Shown here one piece after another: positions 16,158 through 25,134 of a stretch of 64,000 nt of DNA. Position 1 is the first letter of the stretch. Every line of letters begins with the position of its first letter. Under the pieces are notes generated by a model. It made no database searches. It was given only the letters and a program-made list of their open reading frames with translations, and was not told where the DNA came from. This stretch comes from Ignavibacteriales bacterium (GTDB taxonomy: Bacteria > Bacteroidota > Ignavibacteria > Ignavibacteriales > SURF-24): positions 1 to 64,000 of the forward strand of contig QZKB01000067.1 of the NCBI GenBank assembly GCA_003599415.1. The letters run 5' to 3'. A program made the translations under genes and the position numbers.

Positions 16158-17204
16158 ATGAATGATGATATTATGTATGAAGCATTAATTAAAAAAGATG
16201 CTTCGTTTGATGGAATTTTCTTTGCCGGAATTAAAACAACCGGGATTTTTTGCCGCCCGACATGTACTGCAAGAAAACCAAAAAAGGAAAACACAATTTT
16301 TTTTAAGACAAGTAAAGATGCAATTCTGCATGGTTACCGTCCTTGCAAGGTTTGCACTCCTTTGAACAAACCGGGTGAAACACCTGAATGGATTCAAAAT
16401 ATTTTAAGGGAAATGGATGATAACCCGGCAGCAAAGCTAAAAGATTTTCATCTACGTTCAAAGGGAGTTGAGCCAAATAAACTGAGAAGATGGTTTAAGA
16501 AAAATCATGGAATTACTTTTCACAGTTATCAGCGGATGCTTCGCATTAACAATGCATTCAAACAAATTCAAAATGGTGAGAAAATAATTTCTGCTGCTCT
16601 GGATTCGGGTTATGAATCGTTAAGCGGATTTAATGATTCGTTCAAAATGATCCTCGGAACTTCACCCTTAAATTCAAAAGATAAAAAAGTTATAAATGTA
16701 ATGAGGATTGAAACACCACTTGGACCAATGTTTGCCGGAGCAACAGATGAAGGAATTTGTTTATTTGAGTTTACCGACAGGAAAATGCTTGAGACAGAAT
16801 TAAAAACTTTATCAAGGTTATTGAGTGCTTCAATTATTCAGGGCTCTAATTCGCAATTAATTAATCTGAAGCAGCAAATTGATGAATATTTTAAAGGCAA
16901 TAGAAAAATTTTTAATCTTCCATTGATAACACCGGGTTCACAGTTTCAGAACATTGTCTGGAATGAATTGCAGAAGATACCGTATGGAACTACACGTTCA
17001 TATAAGACACAGGCAGCTTCGGTTAAAAGACCAGAGGCAGTAAGAGCAGTTGCAAACGCAAACGGGCAAAACAGGATTGCGATTATTATTCCCTGCCACA
17101 GGGTAATTGGCGAAGACGGGCATCTTACCGGTTACGGCGGGGGATTATGGAGAAAGAAATGGCTGCTTGATTTTGAAAAAGAAAATTTAAGTAAGTTGAA
17201 TTAA
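16158..17204 (+). CDS. ada: Ada-type bifunctional DNA alkylation-repair regulator / O6-methylguanine-DNA methyltransferase
   Basis: An N-terminal Ada zinc domain has four Cys in FCRPTC and RPCKVC, the first being the expected methyl-phosphotriester acceptor. A single AraC-type HTH region (about 85-165) follows. The C-terminal half is an O6-alkylguanine transferase with active site IPCHRVIG and the downstream GYGGGLWRK segment. It both repairs methylated DNA and acts as a methylation-activated transcription factor. ATG 16158 is preferred over track start 16140 because AAGGA at 16146-16150 is correctly spaced for it. Length is normal for Ada. Confidence 0.92.
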   Translation: MNDDIMYEALIKKDASFDGIFFAGIKTTGIFCRPTCTARKPKKENTIFFKTSKDAILHGYRPCKVCTPLNKPGETPEWIQNILREMDDNPAAKLKDFHLRSKGVEPNKLRRWFKKNHGITFHSYQRMLRINNAFKQIQNGEKIISAALDSGYESLSGFNDSFKMILGTSPLNSKDKKVINVMRIETPLGPMFAGATDEGICLFEFTDRKMLETELKTLSRLLSASIIQGSNSQLINLKQQIDEYFKGNRKIFNLPLITPGSQFQNIVWNELQKIPYGTTRSYKTQAASVKRPEAVRAVANANGQNRIAIIIPCHRVIGEDGHLTGYGGGLWRKKWLLDFEKENLSKLN

Positions 17205-17228
17205 TGCAAAACAAGTGAATAAAGTTTG

Positions 17229-17909
17229 ATGAAAAATTATTATGCCGACAAACTTTCATCCGGAAGACTGAAACAGGTTTATGAAATTGCTCCATTAAGA
17301 ATAAGGCAATACCTGGAAACCGAATTGAATTATGTGCTGCAGAAAGTCAGCAGGGATGATATTGTATTGGAATTAGGTTGCGGTTATGGAAGAATCTTTC
17401 CTGAACTATCCTTAAAAGTAAAAAGTGTTGCAGGAATTGATATTGCAATGAACAGTCTGATTCTTGGAAAAGAATTATGCTCCGATTTTTCGAACTGTTT
17501 CTTTATTCAAATGGATGCTGTTAAACTTGCATTCCTACATCATTCTTTCGATAAAGTATTATGTATTCAGAATGGAATATCAGCTTTTCATGTTAATCAA
17601 AAAGAACTTATTCTTGAGTGCGTACGGATTACAAAACCGGGAGGAACAATTTTCTTTTCAAGTTATTCGGATAAAATATGGAATGACCGCCTTGAATGGT
17701 TTGAGCTGCAATCTGAAGCCGGTCTTTTAGGTGAAATTGATTATAATAAAACCGGAAATGGAATAATTGTATGTAAAGATGGATTTACAGCTACTACAAT
17801 GGATGCCGGACATTTTAATAAGCTTACTTCCAACATAGAAGATATTACAGTGATTACCGAAGAGGTTGACGAGTCTAGTATCTTTTTCAATGTTCATTGT
17901 TCTAAGTGA
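17229..17909 (+). CDS. class I SAM-dependent methyltransferase
   Basis: The Rossmann methyltransferase signature is clear: VLELGCGYGRIF (motif I) at about 43-54, then AGIDIA with the ribose-binding acidic residue, VLCIQNGISAF (motif IV region) and LECVRITKPGGTIFFSSY. The closest general group is Methyltransf_11/25. Substrate cannot be told. The track start is TTG 17226; ATG 17229 in the same frame is the natural start. It follows ada by 24 bp and may be co-transcribed with it. Confidence 0.8.
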   Translation: MKNYYADKLSSGRLKQVYEIAPLRIRQYLETELNYVLQKVSRDDIVLELGCGYGRIFPELSLKVKSVAGIDIAMNSLILGKELCSDFSNCFFIQMDAVKLAFLHHSFDKVLCIQNGISAFHVNQKELILECVRITKPGGTIFFSSYSDKIWNDRLEWFELQSEAGLLGEIDYNKTGNGIIVCKDGFTATTMDAGHFNKLTSNIEDITVITEEVDESSIFFNVHCSK

Positions 17910-17950
17910 TTTCCTTATTTTAGCAGCATTCATTTATTGGTTATGGTGTT

Positions 17951-18847
17951 ATGTCTAATTTTCTTTTGCTTGGAATCTGCTTTGTACTGGGAATTGTTTT
18001 CAGAAGATTCAGGTTGCTACCGGAACAAACTCCATCTATTCTTAATGGTTTTATCATTTATATTTCTTTACCAGCGCTAACGCTGCTGTATATCCATAAC
18101 CTTAATTTGAACTGGCAGATAATTGTTCCTGTTTCAATGGCATGGATAACATTTAATTTAGCTTTCAGAATTTTCAGGTGGCTGGGAAAAAGACTTAACT
18201 GGACAAGAGAAACAACTGCCTGCATTATTCTTGTGTGCGGTCTTGGCAATACTTCCTTTGTCGGATTGCCGATGATTGAAGTGTTCTTTGGTAAAGAAGG
18301 AATTCCAATTGGATTAATGATTGACCAGCTTGGGTCTTTCCTTGTGCTTTCAACATTCGGAATAGTTATAGCTTCATTTTATAGCGGTATAAAAACTTCC
18401 GGAAAATATTTAATCAAGAGGATATTAACCTTTCCGCCTTTCCTTTCACTTATGATTGCTTTGATGTTATTACCGGTTGATTATCCGCCGGTTATGATAA
18501 CGGTGCTTGAAAAGCTTGGAAATATTCTGGCTCCCATCGCTTTGTTATCTGTTGGGTATCAACTCCGCTTTACAAAATTTTATGATCATAAGTTAGATAT
18601 TATTGCGGGATTGTCATTCAAACTGATTCTTTCTCCGTTGTTTTTGTTTTTTCTTTATTCACTTTTTGTTCAAAAGGATTTGAGCTTTCAAATAACAATC
18701 TTTGAAGCGGCTATGCCACCCATGATTACTGCCGCAATTGTTGCTTCCGAATATAATCTGAATAAAGAACTCGCATCTATGCTTGTTGGAATTGGAATTA
18801 TTATTTCATTCCTGACCTTAACAGGTTGGTGGTATATTTTAAGTTAA
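17951..18847 (+). CDS. AEC-family (auxin efflux carrier-like) transporter
   Basis: This is a 298-residue integral membrane protein with about ten hydrophobic segments in two halves. Landmarks of the AEC family include LPALTLLYIHNL in the first half, the central GLGNTSFVGLPMIEVFFG segment (Asn/Pro-containing broken helix) and ITAAIVASEYNLNKELAS in the last part. Family members export or import organic acids and related anions; the substrate here is unknown. The ATG lies 41 bp after the methyltransferase stop. Confidence 0.85.
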   Translation: MSNFLLLGICFVLGIVFRRFRLLPEQTPSILNGFIIYISLPALTLLYIHNLNLNWQIIVPVSMAWITFNLAFRIFRWLGKRLNWTRETTACIILVCGLGNTSFVGLPMIEVFFGKEGIPIGLMIDQLGSFLVLSTFGIVIASFYSGIKTSGKYLIKRILTFPPFLSLMIALMLLPVDYPPVMITVLEKLGNILAPIALLSVGYQLRFTKFYDHKLDIIAGLSFKLILSPLFLFFLYSLFVQKDLSFQITIFEAAMPPMITAAIVASEYNLNKELASMLVGIGIIISFLTLTGWWYILS

Positions 18848-18916
18848 ACCGAATCATCCTTAATAAATTCCTTTCGAAATACAAATTCAATTATTAAATA
18901 ATTCCGGGTGAATTTA

Positions 18917-19627
18917 ATGAACAAAACAATTCAGTCTATACGCGAAGAATTAAAACGAAATGCGGATGTTAAATCTTATCAGAGTTTTCAAAGATTCTTC
19001 AAAGAAGAAGTTACTTTCTATGGTGTTAAAACCGGTGTTGTTAGTAAAATAGCTAAGAAGTACTGGTATGAGGTTGAAAAAACCGGGAAAGTAAAAATAT
19101 TTAAATTGTGTGAAGAGCTTTACAAATCGGATTATTGTGAGGAGGCTTTTATTGTTTCCTGGTGGGTTCCGAACTTAATTGATGAATTTACATTGAACGA
19201 TTTACCGTTATTCAGGAAATGGATTGAGAAATATATCAACAACTGGGCTAAATGCGATGGGTTCTGTAATCATAGCATTGGTGGAATGATTGAAAAATAT
19301 CCTGAATGTATAGATGAAATAAAAAACTGGGCAAAATCAAACAACCGGTGGATGAAAAGAGCATCGGCAGTTTCATTTATTATTCCTGCTAAAAAAGGTA
19401 AGTTCTTAAAAGATGTTTTTGAAATTTCTGATATGCTTATTCAGGAAAAGGATGATATGGTACAAAAAGGTTACGGCTGGTTATTAAAAGAAGCAAGCAG
19501 ACTTAACCAGAAAGAGGTTTTTGATTATGTGATCAGCAAAAAGAAAATTATACCGCGCACTGCTTTTCGATATGCCATTGAACTAATGCCGGAAAAATTA
19601 AAAGCTATCGCAATGAAAAAAGATTAA
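18917..19627 (+). CDS. DNA alkylation repair protein, AlkD-like HEAT-repeat glycosylase
   Basis: The 236-residue product is all-helical in the AlkD/AlkC pattern. Typical features are the N-terminal YQSFQRFFKEEVTFYGVKT, the central NNWAKCDGFCNHSIG and WMKRASAVSFI, and C-terminal QKGYGWLLKEASR, which matches the conserved WxLRE/WLLKE-type helix. AlkD excises cationic alkylated bases such as 3-methyl- and 7-methylguanine. ATG 18917 is preferred over GTG 18908 used by the track. Being close to ada, it forms part of an alkylation-repair neighbourhood. Confidence 0.85.
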   Translation: MNKTIQSIREELKRNADVKSYQSFQRFFKEEVTFYGVKTGVVSKIAKKYWYEVEKTGKVKIFKLCEELYKSDYCEEAFIVSWWVPNLIDEFTLNDLPLFRKWIEKYINNWAKCDGFCNHSIGGMIEKYPECIDEIKNWAKSNNRWMKRASAVSFIIPAKKGKFLKDVFEISDMLIQEKDDMVQKGYGWLLKEASRLNQKEVFDYVISKKKIIPRTAFRYAIELMPEKLKAIAMKKD

Positions 19628-19660
19628 TATTTTCACGAAATAAATCTGAGGGAGTTAAAA

Positions 19661-20152
19661 ATGAATCAACAAAAAAATCCAAATGAACCTTGCTGCCCAA
19701 AGTTTAATCCAGAACCATGGGATGAGAAAGAACATGTATGGAATGAAAAGTTATTTATTCAGGATGAGGTAAGACAAATCTTTCATATTCCACTAAACAT
19801 TGGGAAAGTAATAACACGGATGTGGGAAAAAATCCAGAAGGAAAATGCCGCACCGCCAAACGAAGAATTTATTATGCTTGCTTATGATCCTTCACCCTGG
19901 AAATCTGAAATCTATTTGACTGTAACAAAAGAAGTTCCCGAAGCGAAGAATGTTAAATTATCAGGTATATATCTTAGTAAAGTATTTGATGGGCCTTACA
20001 ATGCTGTTCCCAAATGGATTAAAGTGATGGATAAATTTGTTGAAGGGAAAGGAAAGAAGGTTAAGAAATATTATTTCTATTTTACTACCTGCCCAAAGTG
20101 CGCTAAGATTTACGGAAAAAATTATACAGTTGCTTTTGCAGATGTTGAATAG
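19661..20152 (+). CDS. conserved protein of unknown function with CC and CPKC motifs
   Basis: This 163-residue soluble protein starts with a Pro/Asn-rich segment containing EPCCPKFNPEPWDE. Its middle part (EEFIMLAYDPSPWKSEIYLTV) and tail (YFYFTTCPKCAKIYG) look like an alpha-beta domain with a CxxC knuckle. I recall similar proteins as conserved and uncharacterised in Bacteroidota-like genomes, sometimes labelled hydrolase without support. The cysteines could bind zinc. GAGGGAG precedes the ATG. No function is assigned. Confidence 0.6.
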   Translation: MNQQKNPNEPCCPKFNPEPWDEKEHVWNEKLFIQDEVRQIFHIPLNIGKVITRMWEKIQKENAAPPNEEFIMLAYDPSPWKSEIYLTVTKEVPEAKNVKLSGIYLSKVFDGPYNAVPKWIKVMDKFVEGKGKKVKKYYFYFTTCPKCAKIYGKNYTVAFADVE

Positions 20153-20166
20153 CAAATAATAAGCAA

Positions 20167-20187
20167 GGCACAATGTTAAATTGTGCC
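20167..20187. terminator. hairpin between convergent genes
   Basis: GGCACAAT and ATTGTGCC form an 8-bp perfect stem with loop GTTAA, located between the stop of the plus-strand unknown gene and the stop of minus-strand cydB. Its position fits a bidirectional terminator. There is no strong T-run on either side, so a dispersed REP-like repeat is an alternative. Confidence 0.45.
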
Positions 20188-20209
20188 CTACTTAAATGGT
20201 TGAGATGTA

Positions 20210-21235
20210 TTAATAACTATCCGGTGTAATTACAACCTTCCCCCTGAAAATTCTGTAAATTACAATCGTATATATTACTACTATTGGTACACCGATAAGT
20301 GCGATAATAAGCATTGTAAATAATGTTTTCTCAGAAGACGATGCATTGTAAATAGTCAAACTGTTTGCAAGGTTTATGCTTGAGGGTACTAATCTTGGGA
20401 ACAGACTTAATGCTGCTAATCCAATCATAGTTGTAATTGTAACAGAAGATGCTAAAAATGCTCTACCGAACCTGGTAGCTTTTACTGCGATTGGAATATA
20501 AACAATTGAGGCGAAAAGCAAAATAAAGAGTATCCAGAAAATCGGATTTTTTAATATCCCGGTGAAAAGATATGATGCTTCAAAGAACGATGCAATTGTT
20601 GCAACAAGGTAAAGAGTTATTAGCACAATCCAGGTTTTGTTAATCCAACTGATCATTTTATCACGTTGTAAACCATCACATTTCATAGTCATATAAATTG
20701 CGCCATGCATTGTGAAGAGTACAAGGCTAATTAGTCCGATAAGAATCGAGTATGGATTTAACAGACCTAAGAATGATATCGAAGCACTAATTTTTCCGTC
20801 GACAATTTCAACCGGCAAACCTCTTAAGATATTTCCTACTGCAACTCCGTAAAGCAAAGCAGGGAGGAGACTGCCTATTGCAAAAGTGAAATCCCAGTAT
20901 TTTTTATTCTTTGGAGTTTCTGTGTATTTTCTGAATTCAAAGGAAACTGCCCTGAAGATTAAAGCAGTTAATAAAAGCATGAAAGCCAGATAAAACCCGC
21001 TGAATATGGTTGCGTATACAATTGGGAATGCAGCAAACAGAGCTCCACCACCGGTTAAAAGCCATACTTCATTCCCATCCCAGATAGGACCAATTGCATT
21101 CAGATTAATTCTTTTTTCATTTTCGTCTTTCGTAAAAAGATGAAGTACACCTACACCAAGATCAAAACCATCTAATACAGCATAACCAATTATTAGTACC
21201 ATGAATAATAAAAACCAGATTATATTTAAGTCCAT
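20210..21235 (-). CDS. cydB: cytochrome bd oxidase subunit II
   Basis: The 341-residue membrane protein has the CydB pattern of about eight to nine helices. It begins with LDGFDLGVGVLHLF, followed by GPIWDGNEVWLLTGGGALFAAFP, the most conserved CydB segment. It partners CydA in the quinol-oxidising, high-affinity cytochrome bd oxidase of the inner membrane. Its ATG overlaps the cydA stop codon (TAATG), so the subunits are translationally coupled. Confidence 0.95.
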   Translation of the reverse strand: MDLNIIWFLLFMVLIIGYAVLDGFDLGVGVLHLFTKDENEKRINLNAIGPIWDGNEVWLLTGGGALFAAFPIVYATIFSGFYLAFMLLLTALIFRAVSFEFRKYTETPKNKKYWDFTFAIGSLLPALLYGVAVGNILRGLPVEIVDGKISASISFLGLLNPYSILIGLISLVLFTMHGAIYMTMKCDGLQRDKMISWINKTWIVLITLYLVATIASFFEASYLFTGILKNPIFWILFILLFASIVYIPIAVKATRFGRAFLASSVTITTMIGLAALSLFPRLVPSSINLANSLTIYNASSSEKTLFTMLIIALIGVPIVVIYTIVIYRIFRGKVVITPDSY

Positions 21236-22569
21236 TATGCTAACACCTCCTTTCCTTTTATTGGATCAGGTCCGTGATTTATTTTTCGTTTCAACAGGAA
21301 AAGAAAAACAGATAAGAGAAGAATATAGATCAATCCGAAAAGTATAATTGAAAATAAAAGTTCACCTGTACCAACTGTAACTGAAACAGCGTCCCTGGTT
21401 TTCATTAATTTATATACAATCCATGGCTGGCGCCCCACTTCTGCCGCAATCCAACCTAACTGGCAGGCAATAAGCGGCAATGGTATTGACCATGCGAGTA
21501 GTTTTAAAACTTTCTTCTTTTCCCAGAGTTTGTCCTTCCTGATTAGAAACAGTGTAAGTGCCATTATAAAGATGAAGTACATTCCAAGGATTACCATATT
21601 ATGATAAGATACAAAGGTTAAAAATAATGGCGGTATTTCATCTTTTGGAAACTCATTAATGCCTTTTACTTTTGCATTAAAATCTCCAAATGCAAGCCAG
21701 CTTAGCACACCGGGTATTTCAATTTTAGCTTTTAGATCCGGAGGATGATTTGTTGGAAATGCAAACAATGCAATCGGAGCTCCTGTTTGCGTTGTATATA
21801 AACCCTGTAGCGCTGCAAATTTTTCCGGTTGTGTCTGTGCTACCTGTCTGCCGTGTTCGTGCCCAAATGGGAAAACTTCCAGAAGGGAGACAATCAAACC
21901 GAATATAACAGCAACCTTCATAGATTTTTTTGCTGTTTCAACTTCTTTGTTTTTAAGAATTAATAAAGCTGACACACCTGCCATAAGGAAAGCGCCGCTA
22001 ATTAAAGCAGCATTAAAAGTATGAAAGAAACGCACAAGCGTTGATGGATTAAAAACTGCTTCCCAGAAATTTGTTAATTCAGCTCTGCCGTTTCTGATGA
22101 CAAAGCCTGCTGGAGTTTGCTGCCATGAATTTGCCACAAGAATCCAGAATGCAGATATTGTTGCCCCGACGGCAACCATTAATATCGAGAAGAAATGAAC
22201 ACCTTTGGAAACACGTTCTCTTCCAAAGATATAAAGACCAAGGAAAGTTGATTCAAGAAAAAACGCAAAAACACCTTCTGCTGCCAATGGCGCTCCAAAA
22301 ATATCTCCGACAAATTTTGAGTATTCAGCCCAGTTTGTGCCGAATTGAAATTCCATCACAATACCAGTAGCAACGCCAACAGCAAAAATTAGGGCAAGTA
22401 TTTTGCCGAAAAATTTACCTATTGAAACATAGAACTCATTTTTCTTTTTCCAACCAAGCGCTTCAACAATTACAAGTATCCATGCTAATCCTATAGATAA
22501 AGGCGGAAAAAGGAAATGGAAACCTATGGTCATAGCAAACTGAAACCTGGCTAAGAGAACAGCATCCAT
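21235..22569 (-). CDS. cydA: cytochrome bd oxidase subunit I
   Basis: The 444-residue product carries the CydA signatures: FHFLFPPLSIG near the N-terminus with the haem b595-ligand His, RFFHTFNAALISGAF with the b558-ligand His, the GHEHGRQVA and QPEKFAALQG quinol-side region, and GRQPWIVY. The Q-loop is short, making this the compact bd type. AGGAG precedes the ATG. It reduces oxygen to water using quinol and helps at low oxygen or under nitric oxide/sulfide stress. The upstream Rrf2 gene is 14 bp away and probably in the same transcript. Confidence 0.95.
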   Translation of the reverse strand: MDAVLLARFQFAMTIGFHFLFPPLSIGLAWILVIVEALGWKKKNEFYVSIGKFFGKILALIFAVGVATGIVMEFQFGTNWAEYSKFVGDIFGAPLAAEGVFAFFLESTFLGLYIFGRERVSKGVHFFSILMVAVGATISAFWILVANSWQQTPAGFVIRNGRAELTNFWEAVFNPSTLVRFFHTFNAALISGAFLMAGVSALLILKNKEVETAKKSMKVAVIFGLIVSLLEVFPFGHEHGRQVAQTQPEKFAALQGLYTTQTGAPIALFAFPTNHPPDLKAKIEIPGVLSWLAFGDFNAKVKGINEFPKDEIPPLFLTFVSYHNMVILGMYFIFIMALTLFLIRKDKLWEKKKVLKLLAWSIPLPLIACQLGWIAAEVGRQPWIVYKLMKTRDAVSVTVGTGELLFSIILFGLIYILLLSVFLFLLKRKINHGPDPIKGKEVLA

Positions 22570-22583
22570 AAAGAGTATCTCCT

Positions 22584-23018
22584 TTAATGTGAATTAATTG
22601 ATCTATATTTTATTTTGTTTTCATCTGCAAGTTGTGCCAGTGTTTTTGCAGCCAGCATTTCTTTTAATTTCTGTTGAGCATCTGCCCATAGTACATGAAC
22701 CGGGCAACATTTTTTATTGGAACAGAAATCAGGACTTATCAAACATTTGTTTAATCCGATTTCACCTTCAACTGATTCAATTATATCAAGCGGTGTAATT
22801 ATTTCTGCGGATTTCATTAAACTTATACCACCACCAACTCCACGCTGGGATTGAAGTATACCGGATTTATTAAGCTGAGGTATAATTTTTCTAAGAAAAT
22901 TTTCAGGAATATCATTTGTCGAAGATATGTCGGAGATCTGGAAGATTGTTCCTTTTGATTTGGAGCAAATATATAACATTGCCCTCAGGGCATATTCACC
23001 GGTCATGGTTAATTGCAT
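22584..23018 (-). CDS. Rrf2-family Fe-S transcriptional regulator
   Basis: The true start is ATG at 23018, giving 144 residues starting MQLTMTGEYALRAML, the canonical Rrf2 N-terminus; the track extends it by 25 residues. A winged-helix region (QISDISSTNDIPENFLRKII, then QSQRGVGGGI) is followed by four Cys in CLISPDFC and CSNKKCC, matching the three-Cys cluster region of IscR/NsrR. It probably senses NO, redox state or Fe-S status. It lies directly upstream of cydAB on the same strand, so cydAB control and autoregulation are likely. NsrR and IscR subfamilies cannot be separated by eye. Confidence 0.88.
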   Translation of the reverse strand: MQLTMTGEYALRAMLYICSKSKGTIFQISDISSTNDIPENFLRKIIPQLNKSGILQSQRGVGGGISLMKSAEIITPLDIIESVEGEIGLNKCLISPDFCSNKKCCPVHVLWADAQQKLKEMLAAKTLAQLADENKIKYRSINSH

Positions 23019-23066
23019 AATTGATATCTCTGATTTGTTAAACGGCACAAGATAAATGCCAAATGT

Positions 23067-23079
23067 GACAAAAATTGTC
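23067..23079. promoter_or_regulatory. candidate Rrf2-type operator (short inverted repeat)
   Basis: GACAA-AAA-TTGTC is a 13-bp interrupted palindrome about 50 bp upstream of the Rrf2 gene start, in the 214-bp region shared with the divergent NTF2-like gene. Position suits autoregulation of the rrf2-cydAB operon. Such a short repeat can arise by chance. Confidence 0.3.
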
Positions 23080-23232
23080 CCATTTAAAATCATTTTATTT
23101 TTTTTCGAAAATCAAGCTATTGCTGATGCTGGTTGAAATCATTTTTAAGCGGATTATCATTCGCGGGAAAAATTTATAAATCTTTTTTCGATATTAAAAA
23201 AATCCCTGAAAAATTAATGAGGAGTTATTATT

Positions 23233-23634
23233 TTGAGTGAAGTGACAATTAAGTTGGAAATTTTATCAACCTTAAAGGATTTAAATGAATCCTGGACAAT
23301 AAGAAGTGATGTTGGTGAATTGGAAAAATATTTCCATGACAATATTGTTGTGTTTGAACCAGGCAGAAGAGAATTAAGGAACGGGAAAAAAGAATGTATT
23401 GAAGGATGGAAGTCTTTTATTGAAAAATTTAGAATTAACTACTGGAAAGAAAGTGATCATTTAGTTCAGATTTATAATGAAGGGAGAATGGCAGTTGTAA
23501 CTTATTACTGGGAAATTTCAACTGAGGATAACGGGAAGAATTTTATTTCTAAAGGAAGAGATATGTTCGTTTTTGTAAAAGAGAATGAAAAGTGGTTAGC
23601 AGTTGCCGACCAATTTTCTTCTGATCCTTTATAG
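23233..23634 (+). CDS. SnoaL/DUF4440-like (NTF2-fold) small protein
   Basis: The 133-residue protein has the NTF2-like plan: an N-terminal helix with LKDLNESWTIRSDVGELEKYF, then FHDNIVVFEPG, and alternating strands ending in RDMFVFVKENEKWLAVADQFS, typical of ketosteroid-isomerase-like DUF4440 proteins. The start is TTG 23233, supported by a strong GAGGAG at 23219-23224 with 8-nt spacing and no better in-frame ATG. A ligand or enzymatic role is not deducible. It is divergent from the Rrf2-cydAB operon. Confidence 0.7.
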   Translation: MSEVTIKLEILSTLKDLNESWTIRSDVGELEKYFHDNIVVFEPGRRELRNGKKECIEGWKSFIEKFRINYWKESDHLVQIYNEGRMAVVTYYWEISTEDNGKNFISKGRDMFVFVKENEKWLAVADQFSSDPL

Positions 23635-23702
23635 AAATTTATTGTTTTTGCATTTTCAAAAAATTATTTTATAACTGTTCGATTATTCATAGGGAGGTTC
23701 CA

Positions 23703-23948
23703 ATGAAGATTGTTCGTATGAATCCATTAAAGAGTGATTCTAAAACCGCCGCTTTCTTTGATATCGAAACTAATGATAGAGTTATTATCAAAGGATTCAG
23801 GTTAGTAAATGGTACTAATGGCTTATTCCTCTCTGCACCTAATGAAAAGGGGAAAGATGGAAAGTACTATGAGACGGTTATCCTGCCAAAGGAAATGAAA
23901 GAGGATTTGGAAAAGAAGGCTATAGAAGAATTTAATTCAAGTAAATAG
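23703..23948 (+). CDS. SpoVG-like protein
   Basis: This 81-residue protein resembles SpoVG: an N-terminal strand MKIVRMNP, a central VIIKGFRLVNGTNGLFLSAP (family version has a conserved ...GLFVAMPS-like turn), and a C-terminal helix after YYETVILP. SpoVG proteins are small RNA/DNA-binding regulators in Firmicutes; relatives elsewhere are poorly studied. GGGAGG precedes the ATG at good spacing. Monocistronic by appearance. Confidence 0.75.
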   Translation: MKIVRMNPLKSDSKTAAFFDIETNDRVIIKGFRLVNGTNGLFLSAPNEKGKDGKYYETVILPKEMKEDLEKKAIEEFNSSK

Positions 23949-24052
23949 TTCTTCATTTTTTTTATTTCTTAATACAGCTCTTATATCATAATCGTATCTT
24001 ACTTCATGAGTTTGATACCAAAGGAAATTCCTGATTTTTTTGGAGGTTCAAT

Positions 24053-25126
24053 ATGCTAAGGAGAATGATTCCGGTCTTAGTTTTGTTTTTCTATTTTAAT
24101 ATTCTCTCTACCTGCCAGGAAAAACAAGATGCAAATCTTCTTGAAGAATTAGATAAAAAATTTGAATCCCTTAACCATCGGTTAGATCAATTAGAGAAAG
24201 CTACTGATGACATTCTATGGTATAACAAAGTTGGCGATGTTGCAAATATTGATAAAGTTTTTATTGTTGGTCCACCGGCTGCTAACATTAAAAATAAAAC
24301 TGCGATGGGCGCGAACAACCCGTTGAAATTCTGGTGCTATGTTTTTATTCCTCAAAAAATTGACAGAGATAAAAAATATCCTTTGATAATCCTTCCGCAT
24401 GGTGGAGTCCATGCTGATTTTACAACTTATCATACTCATATTATAAGAGAGTTAATGGGACAAGGTTACATTGTAGCTGCTCCTGAATACCGTGGCAGTA
24501 CAGGTTATGGTGAAGGTTTTTATAAGAAAATTGATTATGGTGGATTAGAAGTTGAAGATAATTATGCGGCGCGTAACTGGATGGTAGAAAATTATGATTT
24601 TGTTGACGGAAACAGATGCGGAATTATGGGCTGGAGTCATGGTGGATTAATTGCTTTGATGGATATATTTCAACATCCTAAAGATTATAAAGTATGTTTT
24701 GCCGGGGTTCCGGTGAGTGATCTTGTTGCACGTATGGGTTATTGGGGAGCAGAGTACCAAAAAGAATTTGCTGCGGATTATCATATTGGTAAAACTGTTA
24801 CTGAAGATGTGCAGGAATATAGGAAACGTTCACCGGTTAATTATGCGGATAAACTTGAGACTCCGCTGTTAATACATACAAATACAAATGATGACGATGT
24901 GAACGTTTTAGAAGTAGAGAATCTTATAAAAGCACTTAAAGCGGCAGGGAAGGAATTTGAGTACGAAATATTTAAAGACGCACCGGGCGGACATAGTTTT
25001 GACCGAATCGATACTAAGCTTGCAAAGGAAACAAGGATGAAGATATACCAGTTTGTTGGTAAACATCTCAATCCGCCGTTTCCATTTAAATCAATTAAAG
25101 AATTGGAGAAAGCAGGGTACAAATAA
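24053..25126 (+). CDS. secreted prolyl-oligopeptidase family (S9) alpha/beta hydrolase
   Basis: An N-terminal hydrophobic signal ends at LSTC, a poor but possible lipobox (Thr at -1). A short coiled-coil-like segment (about 30-60) follows. The rest is an S9 peptidase catalytic domain: LPHGGVHADF (oxyanion region), GWSHGG with the nucleophile Ser, TNTNDDDV with the acid Asp, and GGHSFD with the catalytic His. It likely cleaves peptides or esters in the periplasm or at the outer membrane. There is no beta-propeller, so it is a short form of the family. GGAGG precedes the ATG. Confidence 0.82.
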   Translation: MLRRMIPVLVLFFYFNILSTCQEKQDANLLEELDKKFESLNHRLDQLEKATDDILWYNKVGDVANIDKVFIVGPPAANIKNKTAMGANNPLKFWCYVFIPQKIDRDKKYPLIILPHGGVHADFTTYHTHIIRELMGQGYIVAAPEYRGSTGYGEGFYKKIDYGGLEVEDNYAARNWMVENYDFVDGNRCGIMGWSHGGLIALMDIFQHPKDYKVCFAGVPVSDLVARMGYWGAEYQKEFAADYHIGKTVTEDVQEYRKRSPVNYADKLETPLLIHTNTNDDDVNVLEVENLIKALKAAGKEFEYEIFKDAPGGHSFDRIDTKLAKETRMKIYQFVGKHLNPPFPFKSIKELEKAGYK

Positions 25127-25134
25127 ATGATTTT

